Assembly: GCA_023213395.1 (NCBI GenBank)
Contig: CM041465.1
Span: forward strand, 235,359,741-235,423,740
From: Cycas panzhihuaensis
Lineage: Eukaryota > Cycadophyta
Direction: 5' to 3'
DNA: 64,000 nucleotides
Part shown: positions 11,760-21,406 of the stretch, in pieces
Numbering within the stretch: the stretch's first letter is position 1
Layout of the letters: every line of letters begins with the position of its first letter
The notes under the pieces: generated by a model
The model's database searches: none
What the model was told of the DNA's origin: nothing
What the model saw: only the letters and a program-made list of their open reading frames with translations
Translations under genes and position numbers: made by a program

Positions 11760-12099
11760 CAGTAGAGCCTCACCACTTGGAAGCGTGGTGTGATGGCAAA
11801 GGCTGACAACCAAAAACTATCAGTAGCATATGCATATATATATAAACAAACCATGAACAGCATATGGACCAAGGGTGTCAGCGAGTGTCGTGGCAGAATG
11901 CGTGGATAAAGGGAGACGGAGACGAGGGCAACATAGGGGCTGCATATGCATTGTCTAAAAGTTGACCTATAGATGAAGAGAGCCAATGAAGGGGATGCCC
12001 CCATTGCTAAAGTAAAACAAGTGATATGAGGGCACCCAATAGATGAAAATAAGCAAGTTAGAATAAGGGTGACCAGAGGCTTGGGCACAGGCTAGCCAA

Positions 12100-12640
12100 G
12101 CAAGTCTCAAAGGTGGTCACCAAGAAGATGGAGGCGACACTCAAGGATGAGGCAGATGAGGCTGTCTGCCTCAGCATTGAGGTCTCGAGGGATGTGCTGA
12201 ATGTCAATGGATGAGAAGTGGGACAAGAGAGATCTGGCAGCTGAGGCGAGGGTTCTCATATGAGGGCATCACACCTGGTAAAACTGAGTGAGATGAGACA
12301 CAACAACCTGAGAGTTACAAAACAAAGTGATGGGTCCGTTATGGAAATGGAGAGCATCAGTAAGGGTTTCAATAACGGCTGTGTACTCAACTTCATTGTT
12401 GGTTGCCTCGGGGAGGAAGATCCCAGAATGCAAGAAATCATATCCTGAGGGGTTGCGAAGGATCCAAGCAGCGGCAGAAGGTCTGGGGTTACCACGGCTT
12501 CCACCGTCAGTAAAAATATAGAGAGACATGGGTGATCTTAGTAGTAAAGATATGCAGTAAATGTAAGAGTTAGAGAAAAAAGAGAGTCGCAAGGTAAGCA
12601 ATGAATGGCCATGAAGGGTAGGAGGACCTAGCAATGAGGC
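12100..12640 (-). pseudogene. Archaeal-type RNase H (aRNH) of B
   Basis: This is a second RNase H, distinct from the one fused to RT and typical of the Tat lineage. The minus-strand frame shows IFTDGGSRGNPRPSAAAWIL, FLPEATNNEVEYTAVIETL and LFCNSQVVVSHL. The first Asp and the central Glu are present, but the third position reads Asn (CNS) where C has Asp (CDS). Past the in-frame break after FYQV, a SLN-AEAD-SLI-type C-terminal segment follows to about 12120. It lies 350 bp before the PPT, separated from integrase by the antisense gene. Its start is not defined and may depend on splicing. Confidence 0.75.
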
Positions 12641-13025
12641 TACCCAAGGATGAAGACGAGCAGTCTGGCTGCTACCTGAGAGCTGATAGAGAAAAGGTGC
12701 CTTGGAGTATCAAAGGTTATTTTGGGAAGCAAAACATGCCCCCAGACGAGGGAGCATTCCCTTTGTAGAGCCCAAGAACAAAAGAGGGCTACAAAAATGA
12801 GTCCAGAATAGTGAAACGAGCCAAATGAGTATAACGAGGCGGAAGGGCCCTGAAAAAAAGTGCAATAATGAGGTGTCATAAATACACTCACAAGAGGGTA
12901 AAAAGGGCATCAAAAGAGCACAATAGGCGACAGGGCCAGAAGACAAAGATGATTAGGGAAACGAGACAGTTCCAACGGCTGTCATGAGAGTAAAAATGGA
13001 GGTAGTACCTGTCAGGGCCCTCGCC
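12641..13025 (-). other. Spacer between aRNH and the antisense promoter of B
   Basis: About 385 bp are conserved with A (41760-42280) and C (25735-26240). It is the leader region of aRNH on the minus strand. Short ORFs are present but none is conserved as protein. Confidence 0.5.
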
Positions 13026-13032
13026 TATATAA
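13026..13032 (+). promoter_or_regulatory. TATA box of the antisense gene in B
   Basis: TATATAA within GGGCCCTCGCCTATATAAGG points towards the PMD-like gene. The same box, with its GC-rich shoulder, is on the antisense strand of A (41738-41744) and C (25713-25719). It stands about 680 bp upstream of the ATG at 13712, so a long leader or 5' intron is implied. A GT at 13135 and an AG at 13698-13699 are candidate splice sites, but the GT is not conserved in A or C. Confidence 0.6.
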
Positions 13033-13433
13033 GGAAATTGAATAGAAAACGGGTTCATTTTCACTGACTTTCATGAGAAACCAGACTCATTTCCTTACGT
13101 AGTGGAGCACTGCCCGACTTTGGAGGCATGCAGGGTAAGATCAGACCGTTAGATCTGAGTGCAGAGAGAGCCAGCAAGATCAGCAGGACATGATGGCGAC
13201 AGTGCACTGCATCCAAATGAGTGGATCTTATGAAACCTACCCCATTTCAAGGTTTTAATTTGAGTGCTTTTTGTTGTTTTTGAAGTAGTTTCTATGCCCC
13301 ACATGGGTAAATGATGGCCTCTCGAAGTCTGAATTAGACCCAGAAAGAGGGGGGACCTGGGCATTAGGGAGCCCTGGTCCCAGTGGGCCCCACGGGGTCC
13401 ACCTAAAGGAATTTTTTTTATTTTTTGGGGTAG

Positions 13434-13457
13434 AACCCCCCCCCCCTTTGGGGGGGC
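13434..13457. other. C-run/G-run hairpin upstream of the antisense gene
   Basis: A run of about 12 C, then TTT, then 8 G forms a perfect inverted repeat able to make a strong hairpin. A keeps a shorter form (CCCCCC-AAAA-GGGGGGG) at 41315-41331. Both lie next to the internal GGTACC-like cluster, 85-255 bp from the start codon. Confidence 0.65.
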
Positions 13458-13464
13458 ACCATTT

Positions 13465-13566
13465 GTACCACGGCAAAGATCATGGTGCCGTGATCTTTAC
13501 CACGGGGCCCTGATTGCCGCAAGACTCGAGCTAAACTTGGCGGTACCGTGAAGTTTAGTGCGGTAT
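13465..13566. promoter_or_regulatory. Internal GGTACC palindrome cluster of B
   Basis: Five TACCACGG, GGTGCCGTG and GGTACCGTGAAGTTTAG sites occur in about 100 bp. The motif is the same as in the LTRs but lies in the 5' region of the antisense gene. A has the equivalent at 41198-41307. Confidence 0.5.
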
Positions 13567-13711
13567 GAAGGTAAATCAGCTGAAAAAAAGAAGATGAGGG
13601 GCCATTAGGCCCAAATCTCAAGTAGAAAGAGCTGAGAGATATCCAAGAGGGTAGAATACTAACACAGACTTGATTTTGATTGGTTTGTGATATTGGCAGG
13701 CTGTTATCGCG

Positions 13712-15530
13712 ATGGATAACCATGAAAACATAGGCATGGTGATGTTGAGTTACATAGAGATGATGTCCAAAGAGGACAAGGGGATTCTACGGAGGTGTGG
13801 CCTGTTCATGGCCCTGAAGACACCTCAGTTCGCATTTGATCAGAGGCTATTGGTTGACATTGTATTGCATTGGGATAGGAGGAGACATGTTTTCCATCTG
13901 CCCCAGGTGGGGGATGTGACGGTGACACCGAGGGATATATGGTAGATTTTGGGAGTGCCAGTGACTGGGAGGTCGGTGACACTGGGAGCGTTGCCTGGTA
14001 ATAAGGCAGCACATTAAGAGGTTACGCCATTTTTCATAGGGACAGATAGGTGGGAGAGGAGAAGAGTCCCTCTCTAGATGAGGGTGATGTCTAAGATTCC
14101 TCGGGTGAGGAAACTGATTACATTGTGCATTCTGTTGCAGGTTTCCCAGAAACAAAACTATAGAGACATCCTTGGAGGATGGATGGATGCAATATACCAC
14201 TATGAGGCAGGGGAGAGGATGGACTGGGCCACTCTGATAGTGGCAAACCTCATCGCACAACTAGATGCCATCAGAGTAGCAGGCAAGGGAAGATTGTCAT
14301 ATAACACATTGCTGTAGTGCTAGTTTTTTTATCACTTCGGAGCAGTGGCACCAGCAGGAGGACCACACCCCATAGTAGAGTGGGCCCCAATGGTCCACAG
14401 ATGGTAGACTAAACTAAGGGGGATAGAGGATCAGGCTCATGTCCAGCGCTCAGTGGAGGCGACATCGCTAGACCTCCTCATCATGATAGATTACATGGTA
14501 GACCCGTATAAGGCAGTGAGGTGGGACAGTGATGACGAGGCAGGCAGAGCAGGAGTGCTCTCGAGTGACGATGATGACGACAATGATGATGATGGAGGAG
14601 ATGGGGCTGGCCCATCATGACCTGCGAGAGAGGCAGATCCATCAGGGATGGCAGGAGGAGTAGCGGGACCATCCGAGATTGCTGGAGGAGAGGTAGGCCC
14701 ATCAGGGGTTGTAGAGGAGAGCAGGGGGCCAGTGACAAGGGCCTACAGGCTACGGATCATGAGGAGATCTGGAGGGGCGATAGTTGATCTAATCTCAGTG
14801 AGGAGAGAGGCCTAGGAAGAGGTGGTACCTGAGGAGGAGGTACCAACAGCTGGCGGAGAGCCAGGAGGAGAGATCATCGTATGAGCAGAGAAGCCAGCAA
14901 CCACGGCAGGTGAGGCCTAACTATTTCCTTAGTCATTTGACAGCCAGATAGGTAGTTTGATTTGGTTTTATTATGGCATATAATGGGATATACACTAACA
15001 TATGGCATGTTGGATTGGCAGGTACCACGGAGATCAGGCAGTTAGTAGAGGCCATGGTGAGGGAGATGTTCCCTTAGGTGTATGCAGAGAGGTAATCGCC
15101 CATCCAGGTAAAAGATGTGCCTAGATCGGTAGGTACACATATGGCAGCATTCACCTCGTTGGTAATGGCAAGAGACATCTGGGCTATAGAGTCCTAAGAG
15201 CACGTGGCATTTAAAGGACAGATGCAGCAGGAGTTGGATGAGGCTAGGGGCGAGCGAGACACACTGCGGAGATATGTACAGGCTTTAGAGGCTTAGGGAG
15301 GAGCAGGTGAAGATACAGGGAGCATGGTCTGGATAGCAGTACTGGAGGAGCATCTCCGAGGGATAGAGGAGAGATTCTGGAGCATGGAGGAGATACTTCG
15401 AGGAGTAAAGGGAGAGAGGGATCATATCCAGGCTCGATACGATCAGCTGGTAGACCAGGTGGCATCGAGGTCGAGCAGAAGCAGGACGTATACCCACACA
15501 GCAGCGACGACCCTAAGATAGCCATGTGAT
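13712..15530 (+). pseudogene. Antisense PMD-like gene of B
   Basis: This gene is coded opposite to B's gag-pol, between integrase and aRNH. The N-terminal half has HVFHLPQVGDVTVTPRDIW-ILGVPV, close to the plant mobile domain pattern (H.FHLP.GE.T.TL.D...LGLPV) of MAIN/MAIL-like proteins and of genes carried by several transposons. A conserved segment GERMDWATLIVANLIAQLDA follows. Then come an Asp-rich run (about 14560-14600), a 112-bp intron (14910-15021) and a C-terminal helical, probably coiled-coil region (about 15200-15470, LEEHLRGIEERFWSMEEIL). A TAG at 13943 and further stops at 14317 and 14938 or later interrupt it. The ATG follows an AG acceptor-like site. A PMD is inferred by eye; a profile search is needed to settle it. 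Confidence 0.6.
14910..15021 (+). other. Candidate intron in the antisense gene of B (112 bp)
   Basis: GT at 14910 (CACGGCAG|GTGAGG) and AG at 15020-15021 (TTGGATTGGCAG|G). The segment is T-rich and non-coding. A has GT...AG in the same place at 113 bp (39732-39844, minus strand). H has a 72-bp candidate (52246-52317). Confidence 0.55.
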
Positions 15531-16281
15531 GAGGGGAGTGAGGCAGGGAGCTCACGGAGGCCCATGAGAAGCCTTGGAGGGATGTGGTCCCTAGGAGAAG
15601 GATCATATAGGCTAGGAGACAATACCCCAGGAGCAGGGCAGCAGTAGAGTAGGACACATGTATGTGATTTTGGCAAGGGAAAGCACATGCCTCTAGGGGG
15701 TCATATATATAGACTCATATGATTGTAACCCCCTTACAAGGACACTGGCTTCCCATATGTATGATGTAACATATGGTTTTGATGTATATATATACGGGGT
15801 AATTGGTATCCCATTTTGATATGTGATGATGTGTATATCATGTACGGCAGATGACATGTATGTTTTGTTATGTATATTATAGATGCTTTATTGTATGATG
15901 TATGTATTTCCTTCCATGCATGGCTATATATCTAATAGGAGCACACATGTCCACCATGAGTAGAGGTGATATAGAGGTGTGGGGTTAGACATAGAGTGAC
16001 ACGCATATCCATGGAGGAGCATAGTAGGATATGTGAAGGAAATAGCAGGTGAGAGAGAGGAGTAACGGTACTCTAAAACGTCATCCTAACTGGGGGATGC
16101 CTGAATAGGAAGACAAAAGGTCCCAAAGGGATATGGGAACACAGGTTTCATGGGAGGAACCATAAAGAAGAGGGAGAGACCATCTTAAATTGCCATTCTG
16201 CCCATGGTTGGGAGGAATAGGAATAACTTAAGATGGTAGTTTAGGCTCATTTCAGAGCGTGGCGAAGGGATTGCCGAAGGA
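15531..16281 (-). other. Spacer between antisense gene and integrase of B
   Basis: No gene is seen. The stretch contains TATGTATGATG-type low-complexity sequence (15740-15910). It then has a block, around 16170-16260, shared with A just after integrase (38400-38560) and with C (25022-25150). It is the 3' flank of pol. Confidence 0.5.
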
Positions 16282-17465
16282 TCATGCATAGAACTTTTTA
16301 AGGAATTTCCCATTGACTGCCTTCTCAAATTCTAGGCCTTTCAAGGTGGCAATCCTATAGGCGTCATTGTCGAGGCTCTTGAGAACGATGAAAAGACTGG
16401 CCCATTTAGGCCCAAATTTGGTCAGGCGATCGTAGAGGTATTCCAACTTGAGGACGTGGTCCCTAGGGCACAAAGGACAAACATAAAGATGTTTGTCATG
16501 AGTCCTTTGCTGGTAAGCTTTCAAAGTGAGATTCACTTGATAAGCCATTAAGTGCCTCTCATCTAGGGCTTTGAGATCTAGGAGACGAGCCTGGAGGATA
16601 GACTCCATATCGATAAGACCTTTAAGGGAAACCCATAGAGAGGGGATCTCCATTTCTTGTGGGAGTACCGCCTCGGTCCCATAGACTAAAGAGAATGGAG
16701 TCATTCCAATAACCGTGCAGATAGAAGTGCGACAGGCCCACAGAGCAGAAGGGAGTTGGAGGTGCTAATCTCTTTGAGATTGCACAACAGTCTTCTTTAG
16801 AATGTTAACAAGGGTTTTGTTGAATGATTCAACTTGCCCATTTACTTGGGGGTAATAAGGAGATAAGGTCTTATGTAAGATCTTGGATTTCTCGCAAAGC
16901 TCATCCATTTCCTTATTACAAAAGGGGGTTCTGTTGTTTGTGATTAAGATGTCTGGAATCCCAAAATGGCAAACGATGTGCTAGTACATAAAGGTGGCTA
17001 TCATCTTGCTAGGCATAGTAGACAGGGGGATTGCCTCCACCTATTTGGTGAAATACTCAGTAGCAGTCAAGATATACTTATGTTACATGAAGGAAGGTGG
17101 TGATATGGCACCAATGAGGTCTAAAACCCATTGAGAAAAGGGCCATAGAGATATGATAGGGTGCAAGGCCTCGGAAGGCACATGAGAGATATTAGCATGC
17201 TCTTGGCATCGCTGACATCTAAGGGCATAAGCGTGGGCATCCTTAAAAAGGGACGGCCAGTAATAACCCATGCAGAGGATCCTTTGGGCCATGGATTGGC
17301 CCCCAAAGTGACCCCCACAAATGCCATGATGGCATTTACGGAGTATTTGGTCTGCTTTGTTGGAAGCGATGCAACAAACCAGGATCCCATCGAAGGATCT
17401 CTTATACAACACTTCGTCCACAAGGAAGTGTTGTCTAGCGGTGGCGCGAATACATGACCTAGCAT
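16282..17465 (-). pseudogene. Integrase of B
   Basis: The N-terminal zinc-binding HHCC motif shows CHHGICGGHFGGQSM then CQRC at about 17200-17340. The core has TATEYFTK, ITNNRTPF and VNGQVESFNKTL at the three acidic positions. These read Glu, Asn and Glu, so the first is Glu instead of Asp (also in A) and the second Asp has become Asn. The C-terminal domain (16282-16704) has MTPFSLVYGTEAVLP and ends KFLKKFYA. In-frame stops interrupt the core (17041-17100). It follows RNase H and precedes the spacer to the antisense gene. It is inactive. Confidence 0.85.
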
Positions 17466-17639
17466 TTTTGCTGGCTTCAGGGCGATATTCCTATTGAGTC
17501 AAATATCACACAATGTCATTGTACCACTCACTATCAGTGAGCAGATGAGGAGAAGTACCTTGGACGATCAGAATAGACTCATCTAGGAAAGAGTCATCAA
17601 CAGGAACGCCGCTCGTGTTGGAAATGGTAGCATCAGCTA

Positions 17640-18186
17640 ACTATTATGCCACTATCATTCCCTTTTTTGACTTTCTGTTAATGACTTGCAAGTCGAACTC
17701 TTGAAGTAGGATGACCCAACGACTTGCCCTACCCATCAAGTTTGAATGAGTAAGCAAATAACGCAAGGGATCAGATTGGACAATTACCTTGGTAGTATTA
17801 TCGAGCAAGTAATGCCTAAACTCCTTAGTCGTATGGACCAAGTAGAGACATTTCTTCTTGGCTCGAGGATAGTTTAGTTTAGTAGCTATGAGGGTGTGAT
17901 TGATAAAATAGATTGCTCTCTTGGTTCCTGAATCGTCCTCCTGTGTGAGCATTGCACCCAGGGATTCATCAGTAGCCAAGGTGTACAAGATGAAGGGCCT
18001 ATTAAAATAAGGAGGTGCCAATGTAGGAGCAGAAGCGAGAGCTTCCTTAAGTCCTGCAAAGGCTTGTTGGGTCTTGTCAGACCAAATAAACGGGGCTCCT
18101 TTCTTCAATAGGTTAGTAAGAGGTTTAGCGTTTATGACAAAGTCTGCCAAAAAATGCCTAAGGAAGCTAAGCCTACCCAAAAATAA
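17640..18186 (-). pseudogene. RNase H domain of B
   Basis: This is the RNase H fused to RT, open for 178 codons from 18180. It has GRLSFLRHFLADFV, LLKKGAPFIWSDKTQQAF, ILYTLATDESLGAM, FRHYLLDNTTKVIVQSD and RWVILLQEFDLQVI in order. The Asp of TDESLG and the Asp of VQSDP are present. The usual Glu of the KECL segment is Lys (KKKCLYL), so catalysis would be lost. The matching domain in A is split by B itself. Confidence 0.85.
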
Positions 18187-18537
18187 CTTAATCTGTCATT
18201 GGGTTCTAGGAGGCGGCATGTCAAGGATTGCCTTGACTTTGTCTGGATCGATTTGGATTCCTTGCTTTGACACAAGGAAACCCAAGAGTTTGCCTGAAGT
18301 GACAGCAAACATGTATTTAAGTGGGTTTAAACTGACGTGATACTTATGGCATCATGTGAAGATGGTCCACAAGTCAGAGGGATGATGGGCCCTAGTATGT
18401 GAAAGACCCATCATGTTGTCCATGAAGACCTCCAACATGTTCTTGATGAGGTCGTGAAAAATGAAATGCATGGCTCTCTAATAAGTAGCACCTGCATTTT
18501 TAAGGCCAAAGGGCATTGCCTTATAAGCAAAGGTACC
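18187..18537 (-). pseudogene. Reverse transcriptase of B, distal half (cut by C)
   Basis: From GTFAYKAMPFGLK (minus strand, from 18531) through the catalytic box, which reads FMDNMM, so the second Asp is Asn (G to A), to GKLLGFLVSKQGIQIDP. In-frame stops are present. The domain begins exactly at the junction with C. Its upstream half is at 29634-30077. Confidence 0.85.
18533..18537. repeat. Target-site duplication of C, left copy (GTACC)
   Basis: GTACC abuts the C LTR. After the right LTR comes GTATG (29629-29633). The uninterrupted RT sequence in A reads GTACC here, so the right copy has two substitutions. Confidence 0.75.
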
Positions 18538-21140
18538 TATTTCCCAGCTACTGGGAATGGACTCGAGACGCATCGACACAGGTTTATTCAGGTATACTTT
18601 CTTATCTTTTCTTGCCCATGCTTGATTGAGGTTATTTAGAGTAGGTTGCTTAACATATGTCTGCCTGCACGTATTGCTTCTCTACTTGCTCATAATGCAT
18701 GTGCTTACAACACACCATCAGCCTATGACGACTCACAGCGGGGGCATTCCTCAGCAAATACTACACCCCGCATAGTGCACAACCACCCACGTTGTCTCCA
18801 CGGTCTCCCAGGATGTTTCCGTTAGTCCTATTTGCTCTCGTTACAACATGTTGCTTATGTTGTAGTCCTTCCTAAGCCTGATTTAATCCTTAGTTAGGAC
18901 TCTTTGCATTATTTTGGGTACCTGCCCATTACCTGGGCATTCCCCTAGCTGCTCTAACTTATGTTTAGCCTTGGTTTTTACCCCAAAACCTAATGTTTCT
19001 GCTCATTTTTATTTTTTTTTGTTTCCAGTCTGATACCACTATAGACTTAGCGGTACCACAGCATTTGCTGCGGTACCGCAGAGTTTGTCACGGTACGACT
19101 ATTTGAAAAAAAAAAAAAAGAGAGAACCACGTGACAGTTTCCATTTTTTTACGGAACTGCCATGTGGCGTTGATTGATTCGAGTCGCCTTGACATCCCCA
19201 ACGTTCACCCACTATGAACAGGGGGGATAAAGGGGATTTTTCTCCTCATTTTTCATCTCTTTTTGCCATTTTTTAGATCTTTTGGCCATTTTTCAAATCT
19301 CTTGGAAGAATTTCTGACTTTCACACAAGAAAACACACAGAAAAGACAATCTACATACATAGCAACTGGACAAAGGAGAAAAGGATTGCTATCAGCTGGA
19401 CTTGCAGGGCCATTGCTACCCCCTATAGCTCTTCACAGCAAGCCCCATCTTTCTTTGTAGGTGCTAAAGGATCCAAGTGATATTTTCACCCAAAAGCTTC
19501 CCAAAGAGCCAACTTCCAAGGCTCTAAGCTTGTAAGGAGTTTTCTTCATTCTCACCCTTGTAAGGACCACTCATGATCAGTCCTCATACGTTGGTTATTA
19601 CTGCTATTCCTAGCAGCAAAGTTCATGCTTGATCTTCTCCCTATAAGGTACTTCTTGTTTCTACTTGCAATTCACTTTGTTCCTATTTCTTTTGTTTCTT
19701 AATAAATGGGATCCTAGTTAGCTAGTTTTTTCCTCATAGTGTTGTACTAGATTAGGAATACCCTTTCATTATTCCTTTGAAGCCTTTCTATTTTCCTTAA
19801 ACTATCCCTTTCACCCCTTCCTTAGTTAGCTAGTGCAAAGGAGTAACATACAAGGATTTGAGGGAGGTCGGTAGGGTTCCGTCCCCCATTGCTATCCTTC
19901 TCCCCAAGGGTTCCGTCTTTCCCTTTGCCATCAGCACTTTCTTAGGGAACGGGCTAGGGGAGTTTAGGGAATTTAGTTAGGGTGTTCAAATTAGTATAGG
20001 CAACCCATCACTATGTCATTGCCATAAGTCTCACCTGTTGGTGTTGGGCCCTACGTAAGCCCCAGTTTTTTTCTGTTATTCTTTTCCTTGTTACGGTTTG
20101 TTGCCTTACTACCTTGTTGCCAACTAGTTTTTCTTCCTCGAGTTTCGTGGAGGTCTCCCGTGGGTGAGTTAGCCATCCCGAGGCTATACTCCTTTCCCTT
20201 TTGAGAGTTTTTGTGGTGCATGGTGGTGAGAGTGTTTCTTGTATGTTGCTATTTCATTTGGCTATATTTCGATGCTTAGCATAGATCTTAGTTCCATTCG
20301 ATTTCAGTATATATACATATATATTTTTTGGTATATCTTATGGCCTCTCTTCCGAGAGGAAGGTGTTCTTCTCACCCATTTGCAGGATCGCACGTTGGTG
20401 GAGCGACACACGGGATGAGCCCGTTGCAGGTTAGTTCCCCGCGTAATGCATTTCTTTCTTTAGTTTCAAGCTTTTTTCGTTTCTTTCCGTTTTATTTGCT
20501 TTTGCATGCTTAATGGGAGGTAAGTAAACCCCTCTTCTATCGCTCCTGGCAACTACCACCGACCGGCGTTACATGCACAACGAACGGAGAAGGAAGGAGT
20601 GGGACTTAGAGAGACGAGCTGCACTTCCATTCAGGCACTGGATCTAGGTATTCCCCTTGCTTCCTACATATCCCCTTTTACATTATTACCTTTCATGCAT
20701 TTACTTGAGTAGTTAGAAAATTGTAAAGGAATATAAAGGAAAAAGGGAAAGTACAATCATCTTTTACATTATTTCTTGCTTTATCTAGTATAGCATAGCA
20801 TAGATAGCCTGCTTGCATCATATTCAAGCTGCCCTCATTGCACCCTTTCCTATATTTGCCTGCATATTAGTTAGTTCCCCTTATATCCATTGCCTTCTCA
20901 TTGCCTTGAGAAGATGCAACACCCAAGGCACTCTCTCTCCTTCCCGACCATCTGAAGGGTAGGAAGGCCTTGCTTTGCACGGCTACCTGGAAGCAACCAG
21001 GCACCTTGCAGTCTCGAATCAGCGCCCTGGTGCACGGACGCCTTGCGAGGTGAGGTCCTCACTGCCTAGTTTAGTTAGCATAGCATACTCTCATATCCTT
21101 TTGCTAGACGTAGGGATACCACCCCATAGCGAGCATTTCA
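18538..21140 (+). repeat. 5' LTR of element C (2603 bp)
   Basis: It starts TATTTCCCAGC (TG changed to TA) and ends GAGCATTTCA. It matches the right LTR along its whole length. A GGTACC-like cluster is at 19032-19108 and a TATA-like GATAAAG at 19226-19232. No gene is seen. Confidence 0.92.
19032..19108. promoter_or_regulatory. GGTACC palindrome cluster in 5' LTR C
   Basis: The clearest version: ATACCACTATAGACTTAG, then GCGGTACCACAG, GCGGTACCGCAGAG and CGGTACGAC within 75 bp. The right LTR has it at 27521-27590 with C-to-T changes. Confidence 0.55.
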
Positions 21141-21141
21141 C

Positions 21142-21159
21142 TGGCGACCATACTGAGGA
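21142..21159 (+). other. Primer-binding site of C
   Basis: TGGCGACCATACTGAGGA lies one base after the LTR end. It resembles the tRNA-Arg-type PBS of Ogre-like elements. The pairing with an actual tRNA was not checked. Confidence 0.65.
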
Positions 21160-21406
21160 CTGCCAGTAAGGGAGCTAGATTTGCTTCCTCTTTTCGTTGG
21201 CGTTCTTGCCCCTAGGTAGTCTCTTATTATGTATTTCAGTTGGGCAACCCCTAACATGCTTGCTTCATTTCCCTCTTTTCGTTTTCTTTTAACAATGCTC
21301 ATAAAGGCATTGCATGCGACGTTTCTCACGTCGCTTACGAGGTCTGCCACCATTGTTAGAAGACCAATCGCCTCGTTCCCTTCCATCGTCGAACCCCGAT
21401 TTGACA

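Noticed and set aside
11639-12088. 149-codon minus-strand ORF spanning the PPT and LTR edge of B
   Set aside because: It crosses the LTR boundary and the AT microsatellite, and its equivalent is not open in A or C.
13135-13699. 5' leader intron of the antisense gene in B
   Set aside because: The AG side looks good and is shared with A, but the GT at 13135 is not conserved in A or C, so I did not list it as a feature.
13847-15657. Several 85-140 codon minus-strand ORFs
   Set aside because: Shadows of the plus-strand PMD-like gene of B. Their sequences are not conserved as protein in A or H.
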